Shown: positions 25,768 through 33,385 of the stretch, in pieces
How the letters are laid out: each line of letters begins with the position of its first letter
Numbering within the stretch: position 1 is the first letter of the stretch
Assembly (NCBI GenBank): GCA_030427705.1
Contig: JAUIBR010000042.1
Coordinates: 1-59,799 of the forward strand
Source of the DNA: a bacterium
Lineage (GTDB): Bacteria; Myxococcota_A; Bradymonadia; Bradymonadales; Bradymonadaceae
Direction of reading: 5' to 3'
Length of the DNA stretch: 59,799 nucleotides
Made by a program: the position numbers and the translations under genes
Notes under the pieces: model-generated
What the model was told of the DNA's origin: nothing
The model's database searches: none
The model's input: the letters and a program-made list of their open reading frames with translations, nothing else

Positions 25768-27077
25768 CGCAGTTCGAACTCCTCTCCCAACGCAACGACG
25801 TTCTCAGAATACAACCAGGGGCCAATCGCGTCCGAGAGTTCGACCCCGGCATCCGTGAGCGTCAGATGGCCGTCCGTCTTGTCCGCCAGGCGAAGCTCAA
25901 GCAGCTGCACCAATTGCGGGAAGTCATCCATGGGTTGCGAGCGGAATCGACCGGCATATTCGGAGTCCTGAAGCCCTTCGTGACTAAGCAGCGACAGCAA
26001 AATGTAGCGACGCTTGCGCTCACCTTGATCGAGTTCAAAGCCGTATGAAACCTGGGCGAAGTCAGCTTCTGTGCGATCGTTGTAGGCGTGCAAGATGTCT
26101 AGGACACCGCGTCGACCAACCGCGTATTCAGACGAATAGTGCAGGGCGTCGGTATAGGAACGCGCTCCGGCACCAAGTCCGACCATGCCGTCTTCCTGGC
26201 AACGATACACAGGCCCGGCGACTTCTTGGGCTCCCGTGCGTCGGAACATGCGCATTGTGACTTGCTCGTAGCCGTGAGCCAAGAGGTAGTCGCGACCGTA
26301 TCGATACAGCAGTCGCCGCTCGTCGTCCCATGCACGTTTGGAGTTACCCAAGCCCGTCAGCGGTCGAACGTAGAGCGGATACAGGAACAGTTCCTCAGGT
26401 TCGAACTTCAACGCCGTCTGGATCGACTCGAGCCAGGTTTCAGGCGTCTGATTTTCGATCCCATAGATGAGGTCGATGTTTCGGCGTGTGAAGCCCGCCA
26501 TCGAAATCGCGTCCAATGCACCAAGTGCCACATCCAGCTTCTGTGGCCTTCGTAGCGATTTGGTCTCCGATTCGATGAAGCTCTGTACTCCGATACTCAC
26601 GCGGTCGACCCCGAATTCCTTCAGCATCGTCAGCTTCGCGGGCGTGACGGTCTCGGGAGATGTCTCGCACGCAACCGGCACCGAATGCGGGTCTGCCCCC
26701 ATTTCAAGGATCGTGTCCAAGAAGGTGCGAAGGTCGGCTTGCGACAACTGCGTTGGCGTTCCGCCGCCAATCGCGATGCGTGAGTACTTCGCGTCTGGAA
26801 GCGCTTCGCGTGTCGCTTTTGCATGACGTTGAAACGCCTGAACGTAGCCTGATGACACATCGTCCTTAGGCTTCGCCGACGTAAAGAGGTTACAGAATCC
26901 GCAACGCATCTCGCAGAACGGAACGTGGGCATAAAGGAACAGAGCACTCTGGTCCTCGTCCTTCCAAACGTCAGCAAGGGGGCGAGGCTCCAGCATTCGA
27001 TACGCCGTCTTGTGCGGGTACGAATAGACGTAGGATTGGTAGGCGCCTTCTTCCAAAAATTGCGCGAGCGAACTCAT
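25764..27077 (-). CDS. STM4012-family HemN-like radical SAM protein
   Basis: A 437-residue HemN-like radical SAM enzyme. HVPFCEMRCGFCNLFT gives the CX3CX2C cluster site (Cys55, 59, 62); RIAIGGGTPTQLS and VSIGVQSFIESETKSLRRPQ match HemN family blocks. Family relatives include oxygen-independent coproporphyrinogen oxidase and HemW, but the company of STM4011/4013/4014/4015-type genes places it in the uncharacterised STM4012 group. It overlaps genes on both sides by 4 nt (ATGA), so it is translationally coupled. No haem genes are nearby. Confidence 0.88.
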   Translation of the reverse strand: MSSLAQFLEEGAYQSYVYSYPHKTAYRMLEPRPLADVWKDEDQSALFLYAHVPFCEMRCGFCNLFTSAKPKDDVSSGYVQAFQRHAKATREALPDAKYSRIAIGGGTPTQLSQADLRTFLDTILEMGADPHSVPVACETSPETVTPAKLTMLKEFGVDRVSIGVQSFIESETKSLRRPQKLDVALGALDAISMAGFTRRNIDLIYGIENQTPETWLESIQTALKFEPEELFLYPLYVRPLTGLGNSKRAWDDERRLLYRYGRDYLLAHGYEQVTMRMFRRTGAQEVAGPVYRCQEDGMVGLGAGARSYTDALHYSSEYAVGRRGVLDILHAYNDRTEADFAQVSYGFELDQGERKRRYILLSLLSHEGLQDSEYAGRFRSQPMDDFPQLVQLLELRLADKTDGHLTLTDAGVELSDAIGPWLYSENVVALGEEFELR

Positions 27078-27868
27078 CTCAAAAACCCGTGGGCATAAGG
27101 GACATGCGTAACTGTGGGGTGCGCGAGCCGGTGGCCCGAGAACCCATCTTCGCCGTAGGCTGTCCCGTGGTCGGCGCAGATTACAAAGAATGTCGGACGT
27201 TGTCGCTTGCCGAATGCCTCCAACAGAATTGGCAGCTGCGCGTCGACGTAGCGCAGCGCGGCAGCGTGGGACTCAATGGTGTCGTCCTCGGCGCCCTCTA
27301 GATAGCAGCGATTCGGTTGATGCAACGCCGAGACGTTGATGAACATGAACGTCAGGTCCGCTCGTTCATCCAGGACTTGAGCGCATTGCTCGAACTGGTT
27401 CCGCGCGGAATCCGGGTCCGTGACACCCACTTCGGTCGACCAATAGGCATCGTCGAACAAACCAGGAAACACGCAGCCCAACGCAGTCTGTTGGTTGAAG
27501 AAGCCCACACCACCCATGCAATAGGAGTAATAGCCGGCGTCTCTTAGGCCCGAGACAATGTCAGGAGTGTCGAACACCGCGGTTTTCGAGGCCGTCGTTT
27601 CGCTGCCAGCAAATCGAGCGGCAAACAGGCGTGGATGCCTTCCGGGTTTGGCCGGCGTTGGTAGGAAACCTGCGAAGAACGCCTGATGGGCGGCATAGGT
27701 GAACGTGCCCGGGCTATGGCGAAGCTCCCACTCGCCCACCACGCCTTCGAAGTTAGGTGTTCGTCCCTCGGCTAACTCCGTCGATGCAACGTCCCAACGC
27801 AGCGTGTCCAATGTCATGAACAAGATATCGTGGGTCCCCACAACGGCTTTCATATCGACATCATTCAC
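27074..27868 (-). CDS. STM4013-family hydrolase (alkaline phosphatase/sulfatase fold)
   Basis: A 264-residue protein of the alkaline-phosphatase superfamily. ILFMTLDTLRWDV supplies the first metal-binding Asp, SPGTFTYAAHQAFFAG the likely Thr/Ser nucleophile region, and VICADHGTAYGEDGFSGHRL the Asp-His and His metal ligands. The reaction is probably hydrolysis of a phosphate, phosphonate or sulfate ester. GTG 27868 directly follows the HAD stop; ATG 27853 is the alternative. The next gene overlaps by 4 nt. No signal peptide, so it acts in the cytoplasm, unlike most sulfatases. Confidence 0.85.
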   Translation of the reverse strand: MNDVDMKAVVGTHDILFMTLDTLRWDVASTELAEGRTPNFEGVVGEWELRHSPGTFTYAAHQAFFAGFLPTPAKPGRHPRLFAARFAGSETTASKTAVFDTPDIVSGLRDAGYYSYCMGGVGFFNQQTALGCVFPGLFDDAYWSTEVGVTDPDSARNQFEQCAQVLDERADLTFMFINVSALHQPNRCYLEGAEDDTIESHAAALRYVDAQLPILLEAFGKRQRPTFFVICADHGTAYGEDGFSGHRLAHPTVTHVPYAHGFLR

Positions 27869-28480
27869 TTAAAGCAGCTCCCAAAGGCCTTCAATCGTCT
27901 CAATCGTGAAATGGTCATCCGCGTGACGTTCACGTCCCAGAGACACCCAACACGCCTGCCAACCCGCGTTCATCGCGCCTTGAATGTCGTGTTGGAAATT
28001 ATCTCCGATGTAGATCGTCTTGGTAGGGTCAAAGCCAGACCCTTCGATAACCGCGTCGAAGACACGCCGGTCAGGCTTCCATGCACCGACCTCTTCAGAA
28101 ACATAGACGTGGTCACCGAACACAAGATCGAATCCGCTGGCTGTAAGTTTGCCGCGCTGCGTTCTGCTGCCGCCGTTGGTCAGGCACGCGATTGGGTAGC
28201 TTTCGGCGACCTTTCTAACCAATGTCAAACGGTCTTCATTCGGCTTGAAGAACGACGGAAACGTCGACAGAAACTCGGCCTGACAGGTCTTAGGTTCTTC
28301 GCCAATTTGAGGGGCGAACCAGGCAAAGAAGTCCTCGCGAGTGGTGTAGCCGTTGTCATCTTTCTGGATGGCTGCGTCGACCAGATCATGGTCGTCCACT
28401 TTGTTGTTTAGATACGCACGGAACGCCGCCGACCGGTCCAAGAGCGTGTTATCCAGGTCGAACACCACCGCGCTAAACAT
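27869..28480 (-). CDS. HAD-superfamily hydrolase (YjjG/HAD-IA type)
   Basis: A 203-residue HAD phosphatase. Motif I is VVFDLDNTLLDR, motif II ACLTNGGSRTQRGKL, motif III includes the Lys of EVGAWKPDRRVFDAV, and motif IV is IYIGDNFQHDIQGAMNAG; all catalytic Asp residues are present. ATG 28480 is the start fitting motif I near the N-terminus; it overlaps the ATP-grasp gene by 8 nt. HAD enzymes dephosphorylate small metabolites. Its insertion between the STM4014- and STM4013-type genes with overlapping junctions suggests it works in the same pathway. Confidence 0.88.
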   Translation of the reverse strand: MFSAVVFDLDNTLLDRSAAFRAYLNNKVDDHDLVDAAIQKDDNGYTTREDFFAWFAPQIGEEPKTCQAEFLSTFPSFFKPNEDRLTLVRKVAESYPIACLTNGGSRTQRGKLTASGFDLVFGDHVYVSEEVGAWKPDRRVFDAVIEGSGFDPTKTIYIGDNFQHDIQGAMNAGWQACWVSLGRERHADDHFTIETIEGLWELL

Positions 28481-29534
28481 CGACCGCTCCTTGAGCCTGG
28501 CGTTCGTAGGTTGTGAGCCCGTCGCCATCAAACACGCCCGGCAACAGGTCACCGAATGCGTTGTTCTCCAATACCCATGCGTGTTTCAGCGTTGGGTCTA
28601 GCGCGATGTCGACGCCACCAACGCGCGCTGTGTTGAATGCCTGTGTTGCATCCACCGCCAACTTCGAAAGCATTGGCCAAACCGTCGTCTCAGCCTTGAA
28701 CGCCTCAAAATCACCACGGTCATTGCCCAGGTGTAGATTGGTCAACGGGCCTTTGGACGTGCGCATCACTGCATGGGATGCCTGTCCATCAATCGCCACC
28801 ACACGCAGGTCAAATGTCCGTCCTCGGAACGTGGCCTTGGGCACCCACGCCTGCGCAAAAGCTTGTTGCGCCGCCAATCCTTCAATCAATCGCCGAACGT
28901 CGTCGTTACTGCGGTAGTGGCTGATGCGAAGGTTGTTGAACATGCCATCGGACGTCATCTCGACCGACGTCGTGGCCTCGACACGATTGCGGTTCATGCG
29001 CACCGCGACTACCCCCGAGGCGCTTGACCCGTACCGAAGCTTCACAAAAGCCCGAGTGGTTTCGTGCTCGCCCATCAAGTCCCGCAATTGCTCGAAACTC
29101 TCGACAGGCCCAAACACGGTGGGGTGGGGCACCTTATGCGCTGACAGTTTTTCGGCCATCGCTAGTTTGTCGAACATCGCCACGATGGAATCTGGCGCGT
29201 TCAGGTAGGCCGCGTCCGGAAACTCCGAAAGGACTTGCCTGAAACCCTCAAACCAAAGGTCCGTGTCACGCAGCTCGCCGTGGGCCAGCGGCTCAGGCTC
29301 CGCAACGCTCTGCACCTGCGCACCAAACGACATCAACGCCTGCGCAACACCAGCATCCTCGCCCGGTGAGCCAATCTTGACCCACGTGGCTTCAGCTGCC
29401 GCTGCGCAGAACGCGCGGTTGTCCGCAATGGTCTCGGCCCAAGAAAAAACGCGGGGAACGATGCCCCGCGCTTCCAGTGCCTCAACCATGTATCGGCAGC
29501 GCCGATTGTCTGGATTGGCGAGTATGACGAACAT
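28473..29534 (-). CDS. STM4014-family ATP-grasp-like protein
   Basis: A 353-residue protein starting at ATG 29534 (MFVILANPDNRR), one nt after the STM4015 stop. ATP-grasp hallmarks: AFVKLRYGSSASGVVAV (nucleotide-binding Lys region), FDLRVVAIDGQASHAVMR, and GVDIALDPTLKHAWVLENNA with acidic/Asn metal ligands. ATP-grasp enzymes join a carboxylate to an amine or thiol via an acyl-phosphate. The substrate is unknown. Context matches the STM4014 family. If active, it would be the bond-forming, ATP-using step of this pathway. Confidence 0.8.
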   Translation of the reverse strand: MFVILANPDNRRCRYMVEALEARGIVPRVFSWAETIADNRAFCAAAAEATWVKIGSPGEDAGVAQALMSFGAQVQSVAEPEPLAHGELRDTDLWFEGFRQVLSEFPDAAYLNAPDSIVAMFDKLAMAEKLSAHKVPHPTVFGPVESFEQLRDLMGEHETTRAFVKLRYGSSASGVVAVRMNRNRVEATTSVEMTSDGMFNNLRISHYRSNDDVRRLIEGLAAQQAFAQAWVPKATFRGRTFDLRVVAIDGQASHAVMRTSKGPLTNLHLGNDRGDFEAFKAETTVWPMLSKLAVDATQAFNTARVGGVDIALDPTLKHAWVLENNAFGDLLPGVFDGDGLTTYERQAQGAVDV

Positions 29535-29535
29535 T

Positions 29536-30738
29536 TTACTCGGAGACGGATACGTACCGGTCTTCTGGATCGTCGGCTTCTTGTTGGTCAGATGCATCAA
29601 CTGGAATGCCCAATGACTTCAGCTTATCGACCCAATCGTCCGAGACGTAGTGGTAGTGAATGTCCAACTTGTCGAGCTCTTTGACCTTTGGATTGTTGAA
29701 CAACGCTTCGGCGCCTTTGTCGCTCAGCGTTCCCATCGACAGGTCCAAGACCTTGATCTTGTCCATGACGGTGGTGCTGGAATCACTGACCTCGGCTGAT
29801 TCCGAACCCAGAAGGGTCAACAGGTCGGCTTCGGTAAGGACCGGCACACCCAGTGACTTAGCCTTTTCGAGCTTCGAGCCCGCTTTCTCGCCCGCAACCA
29901 AGTAGTCCGTGTTCTTCGATACGGAACTTGCGACGTTTGCGCCCATTGCTTCGAGCTGCTTTTTGGCGTCGGAACGCTTCATATTGTGCAGCGTACCCGT
30001 AAGGACGAAGGACTTGCCTTCAACCTGTACGCTTCCAACATCCGCGCGCTCCGCGACCGCCAGTGCTTCTGCAATCTCATCGGCAATCTCTGAGTCCCGA
30101 AGGCCCAGGTATTTGAGATTTGGCCACTTATTACCTTCGAAGATCGGACGAAGGTCGTGGGTGGTCGCCTCGAATCCATACCATTCGCTGCCGAGCCACA
30201 ATTCAAGGTGCTCAAGGGCAGGCAGGTCGGCCTTGATGACATCGCGGATGACCTCGGTCGGAAGACCGCCGGTCTCGATGCCCAGGTGCTTGAGCTTGTC
30301 GTGCTTAACGTTGTTGAACCCAAGACCCATGCCGCCTCGGACACGGAACGTTTCCAGGTTCGGGAACGCGTTCACGAGCGGTCCAACATCGCTTTGCTCA
30401 ATCCACGAGATTTCGTTCTCCTCGTAAGTGATATCGCCAAGGAACAGCGCCTCAAGCTTGGGGAACTTGTCCTTGTGCTCAAGCAGCTTTTCTAGCGTTT
30501 CATCAACGCCACCGCCCTCGAAGTCCCAGATGCCGATGACAAATCCCGTCACGTCTTTTGCGTTTGGGTCGTTTGCGAACTTCTCAATCTTATCGGCGAG
30601 CGACGCGCCATCGTCGTATTCGTCGTAGTCGAGTCGCAGTCGATAGGTCACGCCGCCGACATTCTTGATGCCTTCCTCAGCGTTAAAGTCCTCGACAGGC
30701 TTGCCGTTAAATTCAGTAAGGTTGTAGCCGATCGTCAT
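29536..30738 (-). CDS. STM4015-family LRR protein with inserted BRCT domain
   Basis: A 400-residue protein from ATG 30738, with GGGAGG before it. The N-terminal part matches the STM4015 family ([42 protein letters not shown]) and contains leucine-rich repeats ([30 protein letters not shown]). Residues about 237-308 are a BRCT domain of the DNA-ligase type ([40 protein letters not shown]), after which the LRRs resume ([20 protein letters not shown]). BRCT usually binds phosphopeptides or DNA ends. The protein may be a scaffold or substrate carrier for the enzymes encoded 1 nt downstream. Confidence 0.85.
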   Translation of the reverse strand: MTIGYNLTEFNGKPVEDFNAEEGIKNVGGVTYRLRLDYDEYDDGASLADKIEKFANDPNAKDVTGFVIGIWDFEGGGVDETLEKLLEHKDKFPKLEALFLGDITYEENEISWIEQSDVGPLVNAFPNLETFRVRGGMGLGFNNVKHDKLKHLGIETGGLPTEVIRDVIKADLPALEHLELWLGSEWYGFEATTHDLRPIFEGNKWPNLKYLGLRDSEIADEIAEALAVAERADVGSVQVEGKSFVLTGTLHNMKRSDAKKQLEAMGANVASSVSKNTDYLVAGEKAGSKLEKAKSLGVPVLTEADLLTLLGSESAEVSDSSTTVMDKIKVLDLSMGTLSDKGAEALFNNPKVKELDKLDIHYHYVSDDWVDKLKSLGIPVDASDQQEADDPEDRYVSVSE

Positions 30739-30794
30739 GGGTGCCTCCCAGGTCGATGAAGTTTCGTGTTTTTGATGTGCAGGTGTTGAGTTGC

Positions 30795-30825
30795 GGATGC
30801 TGTCACGGCATCCAAAACCCGTCAA
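30795..30825 (-). promoter_or_regulatory. Weak promoter/hairpin before the STM4015-type gene
   Basis: On the minus strand TTGACG (30820-30825) is followed 17 bases later by CAGCAT (30797-30802). The latter lies in a perfect 6-bp hairpin, GGATGC/GCATCC (30795-30800 with 30808-30813). There is no T run, so it does not look like a terminator of the upstream DUF3095 gene. The operon could start here or be co-transcribed with DUF3095. Confidence 0.25.
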
Positions 30826-30846
30826 TCGACGACTTGGCGACGCTGG

Positions 30847-32022
30847 CTATTCTGCGGATTCTGCAGACTTAAGCTGCACCTTCAAACCCTTGGCAGCCAA
30901 GGCGTAGCCGCCATCTCCGCCATCCACAAAATGCACATGGTTCTGGTCGTACTCAAAGACGAGGCAGGTCATCAGTGCACTGCTCGAAGCATGGATCCCA
31001 TAGGCGACATGTCCGGCCTGGTGTTCAGCCTCAAGCTGCGCTCTCAGCTGCTCTTCGACGTCTGGTGGGGTGTCCAATACCATTCGTAAACAGTCGTCGA
31101 ACTTCCGGAAATCTGTGTTTGCGACAACCTGATCTTTGTAGGTCGCGCCGTCAAACCCAGCAGCCTTCTTGCCAGCCTTCATCAGTTCGCTTCCCAGCTT
31201 GGACTGCGCGACTGCCTTCGCCTTGTGCAGGTTCATTTTTGCGCCCGACGGCTTGCCCGTGACGATTTTTGCCTCAGCATCGAAGGCGTCAACGTTATCC
31301 GCCAGCGTGATTGAGGCATCGACCGGGCTGATATCGGCCGACTTCGCAATCGACTCGAGCTCCGCCAGAACGCGTTGGTAGGTCTTCGCCTTCTCGCCTT
31401 CGTCTTCGGCGAGGGCGACCACCAGGATGCTGAGCATGTTGCCATTACGGCTTTGGATGGGGTTCCATCGGCATTGCAGGCCGTCCAGATTAGGCTCCGG
31501 CGTGCTGTCGTTTGGCACCTGCGCGTACTTCTTTCCGCGCTCCTCGTCCTTAATCCAATTGTCTGCGATACCCAGACCTCCGCCCGAGAACATCGCGAGC
31601 TGTACACCATCGGAGGCCGCGTACTTTGCGATTCGGACGGAATGCCCTTCTTCATGTAGGTCCTTAATCGGCACCAGTCCCACGCGCAATCCAAGGCCAT
31701 AGGCAGCTTCTGCGCGTCGCGATAGGCCCACGAGCGCCTCAACGACCTTGTCCTTTACAGATGGCGGCAGGAGCAACGTGGCGCCGTCTCCGCCAAACAC
31801 GTACGGGATGGACACGCGGTCCACCGCATTTAGCGCGGCGACGATAGAGCTTGCCCCCAAGACGTTTACTTCCTTGTATCGTCCAGCTTCGATGGCCTTT
31901 GTAGATCCCCGGACATCCGTAATCACGACGAACCAGGAATCTGGAACCTCGGTATAATGGCGAAAGTCCGCGACGTCTTCGAACGAGTCGATCGCGGCCA
32001 AATCCCGATAGAAACTGTCCAT
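30847..32022 (-). CDS. DUF3095-family, adenylate-cyclase-like protein
   Basis: A 391-residue protein matching my recollection of the DUF3095 family: FYRDLAAIDSFEDVADFRHY, then WFVVITDVRGSTKAIEAGRY. VVITDVRGST and VFGGDGATLLLP resemble the metal-binding Asp and the 'GDG' loop of class III nucleotide cyclases. Activity is unproven. AGGGGA precedes ATG 32022. It lies 108 nt upstream of the STM4015-type gene on the same strand with no terminator between them, so it may belong to, or regulate, that gene set. Confidence 0.78.
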   Translation of the reverse strand: MDSFYRDLAAIDSFEDVADFRHYTEVPDSWFVVITDVRGSTKAIEAGRYKEVNVLGASSIVAALNAVDRVSIPYVFGGDGATLLLPPSVKDKVVEALVGLSRRAEAAYGLGLRVGLVPIKDLHEEGHSVRIAKYAASDGVQLAMFSGGGLGIADNWIKDEERGKKYAQVPNDSTPEPNLDGLQCRWNPIQSRNGNMLSILVVALAEDEGEKAKTYQRVLAELESIAKSADISPVDASITLADNVDAFDAEAKIVTGKPSGAKMNLHKAKAVAQSKLGSELMKAGKKAAGFDGATYKDQVVANTDFRKFDDCLRMVLDTPPDVEEQLRAQLEAEHQAGHVAYGIHASSSALMTCLVFEYDQNHVHFVDGGDGGYALAAKGLKVQLKSAESAE

Positions 32023-32040
32023 GCTGCGTCCCCTGCAAGC

Positions 32041-32067
32041 AAAAAGGCGAGCCCATTGGACTCGCCT
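32041..32067 (-). terminator. Intrinsic terminator of the minus-strand lipoprotein gene
   Basis: Read on the minus strand: AGGCGAG, a 9-nt loop, CTCGCCT, then TTTT. It follows the stop of the lipoprotein gene at 32094 by about 27 nt and separates the surface-protein genes from the DUF3095/STM4015 set. Confidence 0.85.
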
Positions 32068-32093
32068 TCGCGATTTGAATCAAGTGATGTTTT

Positions 32094-33383
32094 CTAGCCG
32101 TCGCAAGCGCAGCCAGGCTCCGCCGTGCAACTCTCGCTGGCGTCGATGCAGGTGTCGCCACACGCTTTGCCGATCGTGCAGACACGGCAGCACTCAATGG
32201 GCTCGTCAGCAGGTGGTGATGCGTTCACGACCCAAGGTTGCGCTTCGCAGGTGTGCGAGAAGATCCCCTCGGCAGGCGGGTTGCACTCTAGCGCGCGTGC
32301 TGGAACCGGAACGTGAAGGACGACATCGTCGCCGTACTTCGCGCGGCAGAAGCCTTTCGGGTCAGCTGCATTCTGAATCAGGTCGTTGCCTGTGATATCG
32401 CAGGTGACCATCGTCTTGCTTGGTTCGCCGCTGTCCTCGACACCGATGTCGACGTAGCTGCAGCCCGTTGGAAGCCCTTCGGGGTTATCCCAGGTACCCA
32501 ATTCGAACCCACGGAAGGTAACCGCGTCTTCGCCGGCTTGCTCACGTTGAGCCGAAAGGGGAGGGACCATCGCGAAACCGAGGTCAGCATCGGGTGCGCC
32601 AGCTACACCACAGCCGCATTCGCCAAGGCGCATAGCCGCAGCACAGATTTGTGGGTCGGATGCGCGCCACTCGGTTCCGAAGATGTCCGCGACCAACATG
32701 CAGCCACGGATGAATTCGTTTTCAAAGCCAAGGCTTTCGCCGTAGTTCGTGCTCTCGACACGACGCAGGCACTGTTGCACGAGGTCGCTCGCCGCTGCGT
32801 TCGAGTTGAAACCGATACGCATGCGGAAGAACTCTTCCGTAATCTCGTTCCCAAGGACGTCAGGGCAGGTGCCAGAGTCACACGCTGGAACTGGACCCGG
32901 GATGTCTTTGTGCCACGAGGTGAAGACGCATGAGCCGACAACGTCATCCGCCATGTCTTCCAACAGGAAGAGTTGGTCGTCGTTGAGCTCAGGCGCGAGC
33001 GGCGTGTCACCCGGAATCCCGAAGATCTGGCCGCGCTCTTCAAGGTTTTCACCGAACTCGTCGGGGACTTGCACCACCGCGAAATACTCGCAGTATTCCT
33101 GGCCGCGATCGTCGCGTCCGTTGGTATTCACGCCTTCGACGTCACCACACGGCCAGCGAACGAAATCTTCCAAGAAGCGAGGCTTACCGGTTTGCAGGAT
33201 GTCTGCTTGGCGAAGCTCGCATGCTTCAAGGCGTTCGACGTCAGGCGTGTCGCCCTTGCCGTTGTTCGCGTTGTTTGTCGTATCGTTATTCGTGCCGTTG
33301 TTTGCCGAATCATCGCTTCCTGAGCACCCAGGGGCGACAGCAAGCATTAGGGCAGCGGCAATTGCTCCAGATTTCCAATTCAT
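32094..33383 (-). CDS. Cys-rich lipoprotein with C-terminal Cys motif
   Basis: A 429-residue lipoprotein: lipobox APGC with Cys20, then an Asn-rich linker (NNGTNNDTTNNANNGKGD). The body is Cys-rich without a recognised fold. The last ~35 residues carry the motif CCRVCTIGKACGDTCIDASE followed by a Cys-rich end (C-x4-PGCACDG). This resembles Cys modules in many proteobacterial exported proteins and is shared with the next gene upstream (33386), 2 nt away. The two are one operon. Likely outer-surface or periplasmic; function unknown. A terminator follows at 32041-32067. Confidence 0.8.
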   Translation of the reverse strand: MNWKSGAIAAALMLAVAPGCSGSDDSANNGTNNDTTNNANNGKGDTPDVERLEACELRQADILQTGKPRFLEDFVRWPCGDVEGVNTNGRDDRGQEYCEYFAVVQVPDEFGENLEERGQIFGIPGDTPLAPELNDDQLFLLEDMADDVVGSCVFTSWHKDIPGPVPACDSGTCPDVLGNEITEEFFRMRIGFNSNAAASDLVQQCLRRVESTNYGESLGFENEFIRGCMLVADIFGTEWRASDPQICAAAMRLGECGCGVAGAPDADLGFAMVPPLSAQREQAGEDAVTFRGFELGTWDNPEGLPTGCSYVDIGVEDSGEPSKTMVTCDITGNDLIQNAADPKGFCRAKYGDDVVLHVPVPARALECNPPAEGIFSHTCEAQPWVVNASPPADEPIECCRVCTIGKACGDTCIDASESCTAEPGCACDG

Positions 33384-33385
33384 AA

